Shown here in pieces: positions 8,112 to 14,543 of a stretch of 15,923 bases of DNA. Both the position numbers and the translations under genes were made by a program. This stretch comes from CAITSH01 sp964385505 (GTDB taxonomy: Bacteria > Pseudomonadota > Gammaproteobacteria > Burkholderiales > SG8-39), in the NCBI GenBank assembly GCA_964385505.1, contig CAYLPI010000086.1, positions 1 to 15,923 on the forward strand. The letters run 5' to 3'. Position 1 is the stretch's first letter; each line of letters begins with the position of its first letter. The notes under the pieces were generated by a model. That model was not told the DNA's origin, searched no databases, and saw only the letters and a program-made list of their open reading frames with translations.

Positions 8112-9296
8112 GTGAATCCCCTGCTGGACAAGCTCCAGCCCTATCCTTTTGAAAAGCTTCGACGCCTGTTCGCCGAGGTCAGCCCGGCACCGGGCATGTC
8201 GGCGATCAGCCTTGGCATCGGTGAACCCAAACATGCGACACCGGAATTCATCCGCAGCGCGTTGGCCGGCAATCTGGACGGCCTCGCAAACTACCCCGCC
8301 ACCGCCGGTCTGCCCGCGCTGCGCGAGGCCATCGCCGCATGGCTGGTACTGCGCTATGGCCTGAAGGACATCGATCCGCTGACCGAGGTGCTGCCGGTCA
8401 ATGGTTCGCGCGAAGCCCTGTTCGCCATCGCCCAGACCGTCGTTGACGGCGGCCGCGGCGGCGTGGTGGTCTGTCCCAATCCGTTTTATCAGATCTACGA
8501 GGGCGCGGCGCTGCTGTCCGGGGCCGAGCCCTACTTCGTCAATGCCGACCCGGCACTCGACTATCGCATCAACTATGCCGCGGTGCCCGACAGCGTCTGG
8601 CGGCGCACCCAGCTTGTCTATGCCTGCTCGCCCGGCAATCCGACCGGCAACGTGATGCCTCTCGAAGAATGGCGCACGCTGTTTGAGCTGTCCGAAAAAT
8701 TTGGCTTTGTCATCGCTTCGGACGAGTGTTATTCGGAGCTCTACTACGACGAGGCGAATCCGCCGCTTGGCGCACTTCAGGCGGCGCAAACACTGGGACG
8801 CGGTTTCGAGCGCCTGATCATGTTCTCCAGCCTGTCCAAGCGCTCCAATGTACCGGGCATGCGCTCCGGATTTGTCGCCGGAGACGCGGCGCTGATGAAG
8901 CAGTTCCTGCTCTATCGCACCTATCAGGGCGGTGCCATGAGCCCGCCGGTGCAGGCCGCCAGCACGGCGGCATGGCGTGACGAGGACCATGTCCGCGCCA
9001 ATCGGCGACTGTACGCCGAAAAATTCAGCGCCCTGCTGCCGCTGCTCGCGCCGCTCGGCGCACAAATGCCCGGGGGCGGCTTTTACCTGTGGCTGAAGAC
9101 GCCGATCGCCGACGACCGCTTCGCCCGCGACCTGTACCGAGACTATAATGTGACGGTACTCCCGGGGAGTTATCTCGCGCGCGAAACCAGCGCCGGCAAT
9201 CCCGGCAAGGATCGCATCCGCATCGCCCTGGTGGCGCCGCTCGCAGAATGCCGCGAAGCGGTTGAACGTCTCAGTAAATTCACCCTTTCATTCTGA
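8112..9296 (+). CDS. dapC: succinyldiaminopimelate transaminase DapC
   Basis: DapC transfers an amino group from glutamate to N-succinyl-2-amino-6-oxopimelate, giving N-succinyl-LL-diaminopimelate in the succinylase route to diaminopimelate and lysine. The 394-residue protein is a fold-type I, class I aminotransferase using pyridoxal phosphate: SLGIGEPKH near the N terminus, NYPATAGLPALREAI, the conserved ACSPGNPTGN (N176), ASDECYSELYY (D204, Y207), the Schiff-base lysine in SSLSKRSNVPG (K243) and GMRSGF with the phosphate-binding arginine. Assignment to DapC rather than another class I transaminase rests on the strong overall likeness to the proteobacterial DapC type and on dapD following 6 bases later. 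The start is GTG (see the ribosome binding site). The 78 bases after queF hold no clear promoter. Confidence 0.93.
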   Translation: MNPLLDKLQPYPFEKLRRLFAEVSPAPGMSAISLGIGEPKHATPEFIRSALAGNLDGLANYPATAGLPALREAIAAWLVLRYGLKDIDPLTEVLPVNGSREALFAIAQTVVDGGRGGVVVCPNPFYQIYEGAALLSGAEPYFVNADPALDYRINYAAVPDSVWRRTQLVYACSPGNPTGNVMPLEEWRTLFELSEKFGFVIASDECYSELYYDEANPPLGALQAAQTLGRGFERLIMFSSLSKRSNVPGMRSGFVAGDAALMKQFLLYRTYQGGAMSPPVQAASTAAWRDEDHVRANRRLYAEKFSALLPLLAPLGAQMPGGGFYLWLKTPIADDRFARDLYRDYNVTVLPGSYLARETSAGNPGKDRIRIALVAPLAECREAVERLSKFTLSF

Positions 9297-9302
9297 AGAA
9301 CC

Positions 9303-10121
9303 ATGTCCGCTCAAACTATCGTAGAACAAGCCTGGGAAGTCCGTACCGAGATCAACCCCGGTAACGCCAGCACTGAAGTGCGCAATGCGGTTGACGCGGT
9401 TGTCGCCGGACTCGACAAGGGCAAGTTGCGTGTCGCCGAAAAAATAAACGGTGCCTGGACCACGCATCAATGGATAAAGAAGGCCGTGCTGTTGTCCTTC
9501 CGCCTGCAGGACAACGGCGAAATGGGCGGTGGCGACCTGCGTTTCTGGGACAAGGTCCCGTCCAAGTTTGCCAACTGGTCGAAAGAGGATTTTGCCGCGG
9601 CCGGCTTTCGTGTCGTACCACCAGCCGTTGCAAGGCGCGGCGCATATGTAGCGAAAAATGCGGTGCTGATGCCCTCTTACGTCAATATCGGGGCCTATGT
9701 CGATGAGGGCACCATGGTTGACACCTGGGCCACGGTGGGTTCGTGCGCGCAAATCGGCAAGGGCGTGCACCTCTCAGGCGGCGTCGGCATCGGCGGCGTA
9801 CTCGAGCCGCTGCAGGCCAACCCGACCATCATCGAGGACAACTGCTTCATCGGTGCGCGCTCCGAAGTGGTCGAGGGCGTCATCGTCGAGGAAAACGCCG
9901 TGCTGGGCATGGGCGTCTATCTCGGCCAGAGTACAAAAATCTACAATCGCGCCACCGGCGAGGTCAGCTACGGCCGTGTTCCGGCCGGTTCAGTCGTGGT
10001 CGCCGGCAACCTGCCCTCGGCCGACGGCAAGTACAGCCTGTATTGCGCTGTCATCGTCAAACAGGTTGATGCCAGAACGCGCGCCAAGACCGGCATCAAC
10101 GAGTTGCTGCGCGGCGACTGA
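9303..10121 (+). CDS. dapD: 2,3,4,5-tetrahydropyridine-2,6-dicarboxylate N-succinyltransferase DapD
   Basis: DapD succinylates tetrahydrodipicolinate with succinyl-CoA, the committing step of the succinylase branch of lysine and diaminopimelate synthesis; it acts as a cytoplasmic trimer. The 272 residues match the E. coli length (274). A helical N-terminal domain (about 1-100, including INGAWTTHQWIKKAVLLSF) is followed by a left-handed beta helix of hexapeptide repeats (about 105-235) and a short C-terminal tail. Asp140 (GTMVDTW) and Glu188 (GARSEVVEG) have the same 48-residue spacing as the reported active-site Asp141/Glu189 pair of mycobacterial DapD. The ATG is 6 bases after the dapC stop, so the two genes are an operon. 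Nothing is odd or missing. Confidence 0.97.
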   Translation: MSAQTIVEQAWEVRTEINPGNASTEVRNAVDAVVAGLDKGKLRVAEKINGAWTTHQWIKKAVLLSFRLQDNGEMGGGDLRFWDKVPSKFANWSKEDFAAAGFRVVPPAVARRGAYVAKNAVLMPSYVNIGAYVDEGTMVDTWATVGSCAQIGKGVHLSGGVGIGGVLEPLQANPTIIEDNCFIGARSEVVEGVIVEENAVLGMGVYLGQSTKIYNRATGEVSYGRVPAGSVVVAGNLPSADGKYSLYCAVIVKQVDARTRAKTGINELLRGD

Positions 10122-10204
10122 ATCCGGCAACGGTCGGGGCGCCCGCGTCAGGGCGCGGCGCGCAGCGGTACTATCGATTCATGCTTTGATCGGGAGAGAG
10201 CACC

Positions 10205-11404
10205 ATGTCGATGATGAAACGGCTTTTCCAACTGATGGCCGACAAGAAGGCCTCGGATATTTTCATGTCGGTCAGTTCGCCGATCAACATCAAGATCAAC
10301 GGCACGGCCATTCCGGTCAACCAGCAGGTGATGGACGCAAAAACCATCAGGGAACTGCTGTACGAGGTGCTCAACGAAAAGCAGATCAAGGAATACGAGG
10401 ACACACTCGAACTCAATACCGCGTTTGCGATCGAGGGCGTCGGTAACTTTCGCATCAGCGCGTTCCGGCAAAAGGGCACGCCGGCAGTCGTGGTTCGCTA
10501 CATCCCCGGCTCCATTCCCGCTTTCGACACCCTTGGCCTGCCCTCGGTGCTGAAGGAAGTGATAATGGAGAAGCGCGGCCTGATCCTGATGGTGGGCGCC
10601 ACCGGCTCGGGCAAATCGACCTCGCTGTCAGCGATGCTCGACTATCGCAACGAACAAAAGCCCGGCCACATCCTGACGCTGGAGGACCCGGTCGAATTCA
10701 TATTCCAGAACAAGAAATCCATCGTCAACCAGCGCGAAGTCGGTACCGATACGCTCGATTTCAAGGTCGCGCTGAAAAATGCCTTGCGTCAGGCGCCCGA
10801 TTGCATACTTATCGGCGAGATCCGCGACAAGGAAACCATGGCAGCGGCGATTGCTTATGCCCAGTCCGGCCACCTTGCACTCGCCACGCTGCATGCCAAC
10901 AATGCTTATCACTCGATGAACCGCATCATCAGCTTCTACCCGCTGGAAAACCGCCCGGCCCTGCTGCAAGACCTGGCGGCTACGCTGAAGAGCGTGATCT
11001 CGCAGCGCCTGGTCAAGACTGTCAAGGGCGGCCGCGCTGCGGCTGTCGAAGTCATGCTCAACAGCCGTCACCTGGCCGAACTCATCGACAAGGGTGAGAT
11101 CAACGAAATGAAGGACGCAATGGAAAAAAGCCTGTCGCCGGGTTCACAGACATTCGAGCAGGCGCTCTTCAACCTGTTGCGTGACGGCGTCATCAGTCAG
11201 GACGAGGCGCTTGCCAACGCCGATTCGGCGACCAACCTGCTCTGGCTGATCAACAACACCGAGGCCGGCGCCGGTCTCGCGGCAGGCAAGGACAAGGACA
11301 GCACTGCCACCACGTCCGACAAAATGGCCTCGACCCAGCCCGGTGTCAGCACCGCGTTCGCAGACTTCAAGCTCGACACGGGCGACAGTGAAAAGGCCGC
11401 TTGA
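10205..11404 (+). CDS. pilU: type IV pilus retraction ATPase, PilU type
   Basis: PilT/PilU ATPases form hexamers at the cell base of type IVa pili and drive retraction; PilU generally works together with PilT. The 399-residue protein has an N-terminal PAS-like domain (about 1-105) and a RecA-like motor: Walker A GATGSGKST at 131-139, Asp box LEDPVE at 159-164, Walker B ILIGEIRD at 201-208 and His box TLHANN at 228-233. I favour PilU over PilT from its length, from ALYNL/ALFNL-type C-terminal sequence, and from the motif HSMNRIISFYP. The last 45 residues are a Ser/Thr/Asp/Ala-rich tail that looks disordered. A GGGAGAGAG ribosome binding site sits 4 bases before the ATG. No pilT or other pilus gene is next to it; it stands between dapD (83 bases upstream) and an ArsC-family gene (4 bases downstream). 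Confidence 0.88.
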   Translation: MSMMKRLFQLMADKKASDIFMSVSSPINIKINGTAIPVNQQVMDAKTIRELLYEVLNEKQIKEYEDTLELNTAFAIEGVGNFRISAFRQKGTPAVVVRYIPGSIPAFDTLGLPSVLKEVIMEKRGLILMVGATGSGKSTSLSAMLDYRNEQKPGHILTLEDPVEFIFQNKKSIVNQREVGTDTLDFKVALKNALRQAPDCILIGEIRDKETMAAAIAYAQSGHLALATLHANNAYHSMNRIISFYPLENRPALLQDLAATLKSVISQRLVKTVKGGRAAAVEVMLNSRHLAELIDKGEINEMKDAMEKSLSPGSQTFEQALFNLLRDGVISQDEALANADSATNLLWLINNTEAGAGLAAGKDKDSTATTSDKMASTQPGVSTAFADFKLDTGDSEKAA

Positions 11405-11408
11405 GCGC

Positions 11409-11780
11409 GTGATCACGGTCTACGGCATTCGAAACTGCGACAAGATCAAACGCACGCTGGCGTGGTTTGAGGGCGCTGGTGTTGCGGTGCGTTTCCACGA
11501 TTATCGTAAAGATGGCCTCGATGCCGGGGCGCTGTCGGCGTGGGTCAAGACACACGACTGGAACAGTCTCATCAACCGCTCCGGCACGACATGGCGCGCG
11601 ATTCCCGACGAGGTGAAGCGAGGCGTGACCTCGGGCAAGGCCGCGACCAGCCTGATGATCAGCCACCCTGCCCTGATCAAGCGGCCGGTCGTCTCAAGCA
11701 GCGCGAGCGGCGACGCCGTACACGTCGGCTACGACGAGGCGGTTTTCCGCCGGCTGGTGGATGGTGAACGTGCGGCCTGA
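11409..11780 (+). CDS. ArsC/Spx-family thioredoxin-fold protein, YffB-like
   Basis: A small 123-residue protein of the ArsC/Spx/YffB family with a thioredoxin-like fold. It starts ITVYGIRNCDKIKRTLAWFE, with a single cysteine (C10) in NCDK where thioredoxins have CxxC, and later has the family segments WNSLINRSGTTWRAI and ALIKRPVV. In E. coli the relative yffB lies directly before dapE, as here, which supports the YffB subgroup rather than a real arsenate reductase; no arsenic-resistance gene is nearby. True function is not established; family proteins bind glutathione or act as Spx-like partners of RNA polymerase, and neither can be decided here. I chose the GTG at 11409, 4 bases after the pilU stop; the frame is open upstream, but that part overlaps pilU and is not family-like. 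Confidence 0.85.
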   Translation: MITVYGIRNCDKIKRTLAWFEGAGVAVRFHDYRKDGLDAGALSAWVKTHDWNSLINRSGTTWRAIPDEVKRGVTSGKAATSLMISHPALIKRPVVSSSASGDAVHVGYDEAVFRRLVDGERAA

Positions 11781-11827
11781 ACGCAATCACAGCCTCGCGC
11801 GACAATGGGTCACTGGCTGGAAATGCC

Positions 11828-11886
11828 CGCCTGGCAAGGCTTTCCAGGCGATTCACTGTGTCATGCCCGAACCGGGCAAAGGCCCG
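11828..11886 (+). promoter_or_regulatory. dapE leader with three inverted repeats, two mutually exclusive
   Basis: The 110 bases between the ArsC-family gene and dapE contain a 7 bp inverted repeat CGCCTGG/CCAGGCG (11828-11834, 11844-11850), then TGCCCG/CGGGCA (11864-11869, 11873-11878, loop AAC), and an alternative pairing CGGGC/GCCCG (11873-11877, 11882-11886, loop AAAG). The last two share CGGGC and cannot form together. The second would bury the ribosome binding site AAAGG (11878-11882), which lies 8 bases before the dapE ATG. No T tract follows, so termination is not suggested. Function is inferred. Confidence 0.35.
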
Positions 11887-11890
11887 CAAC

Positions 11891-13024
11891 ATGGATGACA
11901 CCCTCGCGCTCGCGCGCGAACTGATCTCCCGACGTTCGGTGACGCCCGAAGACGGCGGTTGCCAGCAACTACTCGCTACACGCCTGTCGGCCGCCGGTTT
12001 CCACGTCGACCACATGCCGCGCGGCAGTGTCGTCAACCTGTGGGCGCGCCATGGCGAAAAGGCACCGGTGGTCTGCTTTGCCGGCCACACCGACGTCGTG
12101 CCGCCGGGGCCGCTGACCCAATGGATTCAAGACCCGTTCTTGCCGACCGAGCGCGATGGCCGGCTTTACGGCCGCGGCGCGGCAGACATGAAAACCTCCG
12201 TGGCCGCATTCACCATTGCCGCCGAGCGCTTTGTCGCCGCGCACCCGGATCACGCCGGATCGGTTGCGATCATGCTCACCTCAGATGAAGAAGGCGACGC
12301 CATTGACGGCACGGTGCGCGTGGTCGAAGCCCTGACTGCACGTGGTGAGGGCATTGACTATGCGATAGTCGGCGAGCCCACCTGCGTAACGCGTTTCGGC
12401 GACACCATCAAGAACGGCCGCCGCGGTTCGCTTTCGGGAACACTGCACGTAAAGGGTTTGCAGGGGCATATCGCCTATCCCCACCAGGCGAAAAATCCTG
12501 TCCACCTTGCCATGCCGGCGCTGGCCGAGCTCGGCGGCATCGTCTGGGATCAGGGCAACGAGTACTTCCCGCCGACCGCCTGGCAGATATCGAACATACG
12601 GGCCGGCACCGGCGCGACCAATATCATCCCGGGCGAGATGTCGGTGCTGTTCAACTTCCGTTTTGGCACGGCAAGCGATGCCGCCGGATTGCAGCGCCGC
12701 GTGCATGAGGTGCTGGACCGCCACGGCCTCGACTACCAACTGAAGTGGACCCTCGGGGCGCAGCCTTTCTTGACTTCACCGGGTAAGCTTCTCGAGGCGG
12801 CGGCCGGCGCCGTGCGCGAAGTCACCGGCGTCGAACCCCAGGTCAGCACCACCGGCGGCACCTCGGACGGCCGCTTCATCGTCGTGGTGGCGAAAGAGCT
12901 CATCGAGTTCGGCCCGCTCAACGAGTCGATCCACAAGCTCAACGAATATGTCGCCCTCGAGGAAATCGAACCCCTCACCCGCATTTATGGGCGCATCCTC
13001 GAACAACTGCTGCTGCCGGCCTGA
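11891..13024 (+). CDS. dapE: succinyl-diaminopimelate desuccinylase DapE
   Basis: DapE is a zinc metallopeptidase-like hydrolase that removes succinate from N-succinyl-LL-diaminopimelate, giving LL-diaminopimelate. The 377-residue length matches E. coli DapE (375). All metal and catalytic residues are present and line up with the H. influenzae enzyme shifted by one: H66 and D68 in CFAGHTDVVPPG, D99 in GRGAADMK, the general base E133 and E134 in TSDEEGD, E162 in IVGEPT and H348 in NESIHKLNEYV. The dimerisation domain lies at about 180-290 (GHIAYPHQAKNPVH). I chose the ATG at 11891 with AAAGG 8 bases upstream. It is the third dap gene of the cluster, separated from dapCD by the pilus ATPase and ArsC-family genes, and is followed by prmB after 8 bases. 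Confidence 0.97.
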   Translation: MDDTLALARELISRRSVTPEDGGCQQLLATRLSAAGFHVDHMPRGSVVNLWARHGEKAPVVCFAGHTDVVPPGPLTQWIQDPFLPTERDGRLYGRGAADMKTSVAAFTIAAERFVAAHPDHAGSVAIMLTSDEEGDAIDGTVRVVEALTARGEGIDYAIVGEPTCVTRFGDTIKNGRRGSLSGTLHVKGLQGHIAYPHQAKNPVHLAMPALAELGGIVWDQGNEYFPPTAWQISNIRAGTGATNIIPGEMSVLFNFRFGTASDAAGLQRRVHEVLDRHGLDYQLKWTLGAQPFLTSPGKLLEAAAGAVREVTGVEPQVSTTGGTSDGRFIVVVAKELIEFGPLNESIHKLNEYVALEEIEPLTRIYGRILEQLLLPA

Positions 13025-13032
13025 ATTCCCCG

Positions 13033-13974
13033 TTGGCGACGAGCCCGCAAACCCTGCGCAGTCTGCTGCGCGACACGATTGCGAAATTCCGCCAGTCGCG
13101 CCTGCATTACGGCCACGGCACCCACAACGCCGGCGAAGAAGCGACCTGGCTGTTCTGCCATGTGCTGGACCTGCCCTGGACGCGCCTGCCCGGGGTCCTC
13201 GACCGCAACGCCAGTCCGGCCGAGCTCGGGCGGCTGACGCTGCTCGCCGGACGCCGACTGGCCGAGCGCATTCCCGTTGCCTATCTCATTCATGAGGCTT
13301 GGCTGGGGGAATACCGTTTTTACGTCGATCAGAGGACCATCATTCCGCGGTCTTTTATCGCTGAATTGATGCACGAGGGCCTGGCGCCGTGGGTGCGCAA
13401 GCCCGACCGCATTACCGATGTGCTGGACATGTGCACCGGGTCGGGCTGTCTCGCCATCCTGGCTGCGCTGACATTCGGCAGGGCCGCTGTGGACGCCGCC
13501 GATATCTCGGCGCCTGCGCTTGCCGTCGCCAAACGTAATGTCGGTGACTACAGTCTGCAAAAGCGCGTACGCCTGCTCAAATCGGATTTTTTTGTGAATA
13601 CCGCACTGCGCAAGTACGACTTGATCATTTCCAACCCGCCCTACGTCAACGCCGCCAGCATGCGCCGCCTGCCGGCCGAGTACCGCCATGAGCCGCAGAT
13701 CGCGCTGGCCTCGGGTACGGACGGCCTGGAAGCCGCCAGGGCCATCCTGCGCGATGCCAGGCGCCACCTCAAGCCCGGGGGCTTGCTGATCGTCGAAATC
13801 GGCCATAACCGGCGCGCCATAGAGAAAGCCTTTCCCCGCCTGCCGTTCACGTGGCTGGAAGTCAGCGCGGGGGAGGATTTTGTTTTCCTGCTCGAACGCG
13901 CGCAACTGCCCTTAGAAGCTGCGGGCAGGGCAAACGGTCCGGGGAAACACGGGAAATTGAGTTGGGGTGGCTGA
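13033..13974 (+). CDS. prmB: 50S ribosomal protein L3 N5-glutamine methyltransferase PrmB
   Basis: PrmB methylates a glutamine side chain of ribosomal protein L3 during ribosome assembly, using S-adenosylmethionine. The 313-residue protein has an N-terminal helical domain with FRQSRLHYGHGTHNAGEEA (about 20-37), ERIPVAYLIHEAW, the SAM-binding motif DMCTGSGC (132-139), DAADIS, and the glutamine-binding NPPY motif at 201-204 followed by YRHEPQIALASGTDGL, which is characteristic of PrmB rather than PrmC. The start is TTG at 13033, 8 bases after dapE, with no strong ribosome binding site, so coupling is likely. The conserved part ends near VFLLERAQL; the remaining roughly 22 residues (ending KLSWGG) are not family-like, and the stop TGA lies inside the antisense strand of tRNA-His, a 12-base overlap. 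Confidence 0.94.
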   Translation: MATSPQTLRSLLRDTIAKFRQSRLHYGHGTHNAGEEATWLFCHVLDLPWTRLPGVLDRNASPAELGRLTLLAGRRLAERIPVAYLIHEAWLGEYRFYVDQRTIIPRSFIAELMHEGLAPWVRKPDRITDVLDMCTGSGCLAILAALTFGRAAVDAADISAPALAVAKRNVGDYSLQKRVRLLKSDFFVNTALRKYDLIISNPPYVNAASMRRLPAEYRHEPQIALASGTDGLEAARAILRDARRHLKPGGLLIVEIGHNRRAIEKAFPRLPFTWLEVSAGEDFVFLLERAQLPLEAAGRANGPGKHGKLSWGG

Positions 13975-14039
13975 CGGGACTCGAACCCGCGACAACCGGA
14001 ATCACAATCCGGGACTCTACCAACTGAGCTACAGCCACC
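13963..14039 (-). tRNA. tRNA-His (anticodon GTG)
   Basis: On the minus strand the sequence folds as a complete cloverleaf: acceptor stem GTGGCTG with CAGCCAC, D arm with AGCTCAGTTGGTAGAG, anticodon loop TTGTGAT (GTG at 14005-14003), and T arm with GGTTCGAGTCC. The extra G(-1) that marks tRNA-His (14039) faces discriminator C (13966), and CCA is encoded (13965-13963). It closely resembles E. coli hisR. It is the last of three tRNAs, 19 bases after tRNA-Arg. Its 3' end overlaps the end of prmB on the other strand, and I see no convincing terminator beyond it. Confidence 0.97.
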
Positions 14040-14058
14040 ACTGACCTGCTGAACTGCT

Positions 14059-14135
14059 TGGCGCACCCGACAGGACTCGAACCTGTAACCGCCGGCTTAG
14101 AAGGCCGGTGCTCTATCCAGTTGAGCTACGGGCAC
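14059..14135 (-). tRNA. tRNA-Arg (anticodon TCT)
   Basis: Minus-strand cloverleaf: acceptor GTGCCCG with CGGGTGC (pairs 2-71 and 3-70 are G-U type), D arm TAGCTCAACTGGATAGAGCA, anticodon loop CTTCTAA (TCT at 14101-14099, reading AGA and AGG), T arm ACAGGTTCGAGTCCTGT, discriminator G and encoded CCA. It is the middle tRNA of the cluster. Confidence 0.96.
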
Positions 14136-14151
14136 TCCGTCGGGTACCGCC

Positions 14152-14180
14152 CCATCCACTTGTTACTTGAGAGTGGATGG
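14152..14180 (-). repeat. 9 bp inverted repeat in the spacer between tRNA-Pro and tRNA-Arg
   Basis: CCATCCACT (14152-14160) and AGTGGATGG (14172-14180) are perfect inverted copies with an 11-base loop. In the tRNA precursor they would form a stable hairpin filling most of the 53-base spacer. There is no T tract, so it is more likely a processing or folding element than a terminator. Confidence 0.6.
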
Positions 14181-14188
14181 AGCCTTAT

Positions 14189-14265
14189 TGGTCGGGGTGG
14201 AGAGATTTGAACTCCCGACATCCTGGTCCCAAACCAGGCGCGCTACCAGGCTACGCTACACCCCG
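14189..14265 (-). tRNA. tRNA-Pro (anticodon TGG)
   Basis: Minus-strand cloverleaf: acceptor CGGGGTG with CACCCCG, D arm TAGCGTAGCCTGGTAGCGC, anticodon loop TTTGGGA (TGG at 14231-14229), T arm GGAGTTCAAATCTCC, discriminator A and encoded CCA. C1 pairing with G72 is typical of bacterial tRNA-Pro. It is the first tRNA of the operon. Confidence 0.97.
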
Positions 14266-14276
14266 CGAGGCCGGGA

Positions 14277-14306
14277 AGTGTACTCCTTCGCGAGGGCAAT
14301 GGTCAA
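14277..14306 (-). promoter_or_regulatory. promoter of the tRNA-Pro-Arg-His operon
   Basis: On the minus strand TTGACC (14306-14301) and TACACT (14282-14277) are 18 bases apart, with 5 and 4 of 6 matches. The start would fall about 5 bases before tRNA-Pro, and the bases between -10 and start are TCCCGGC, a GC-rich discriminator of the kind found in promoters repressed by ppGpp and DksA. Confidence 0.6.
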
Positions 14307-14317
14307 CGAATCGAAGC

Positions 14318-14371
14318 GTCTGGCAACACGGAGAGTCTGGCAACGACGCCGGCAATTTGCGCATTTGCCAG
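14318..14371. repeat. short repeats upstream of the tRNA promoter
   Basis: GTCTGGCAAC occurs twice as an exact 10-base direct repeat (14318-14327 and 14335-14344), 17 bases apart. A third, inverted copy of its core, TTGCCAG, is at 14365-14371. They lie just upstream of the tRNA promoter -35 and between the two divergent transcription units. They could be a protein-binding site or a chance duplication. Confidence 0.4.
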
Positions 14372-14418
14372 CGCGCCGGACAGCGGCGTCAATCACGCGA
14401 ATTTTGTTCTGCTGCAAG

Positions 14419-14445
14419 CGCGGTTTTTCATAGAGGAAAACCGCG
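14419..14445 (+). repeat. 9 bp inverted repeat upstream of dksA
   Basis: CGCGGTTTT (14419-14427) and AAAACCGCG (14437-14445) are perfect inverted copies around a 9-base spacer. No T tract follows on either strand, so it is not a standard terminator. The rest of the 14283-14543 interval shows no gene: it has only the tRNA promoter, the short repeats, this inverted repeat and a possible dksA promoter. Confidence 0.55.
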
Positions 14446-14479
14446 TAAGTCCCTGTTTGCGCTGGCGCCAATTTATGGC

Positions 14480-14508
14480 TTGCTGGTCGGCTATTTTTCT
14501 GGTATCAA
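14480..14508 (+). promoter_or_regulatory. possible dksA promoter
   Basis: TTGCTG (14480-14485) and TATCAA (14503-14508) are 17 bases apart, with modest matches to consensus, about 35 bases before the chosen dksA start. It is the best candidate in the gap but weak. Confidence 0.3.
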
Positions 14509-14543
14509 GTCGCCTTGATTTTGTTTCCGGAGCGCGTTTCCAA

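Noticed and set aside
10139..10156. GCGCCC/GGGCGC hairpin between dapD and pilU as a terminator
   Set aside because: The 6 bp stem has no T tract after it on either strand, so I do not call a terminator; short GC stems are common here.
11409..11780. Arsenate reductase arsC
   Set aside because: No arsenic-resistance genes are nearby, and the gene precedes dapE as E. coli yffB does; the sequence fits the YffB/Spx-like branch, so I left the symbol empty.
13906..13928. CTGCCC/GGGCAG inverted repeat as a terminator for the tRNA operon
   Set aside because: On the minus strand it is followed by TTGCGC, not a T tract, and lies within the prmB frame; support is insufficient.
14167..14433. Open frame on the plus strand over tRNA-Pro whose translation contains VERFELPTSWSQ
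   Set aside because: This is the antisense reading of a tRNA-Pro gene, a well-known source of false proteins in databases; the equivalents over tRNA-His (13641-14066, minus strand) and in the neighbouring frame (14177-14518) are rejected for the same reason.
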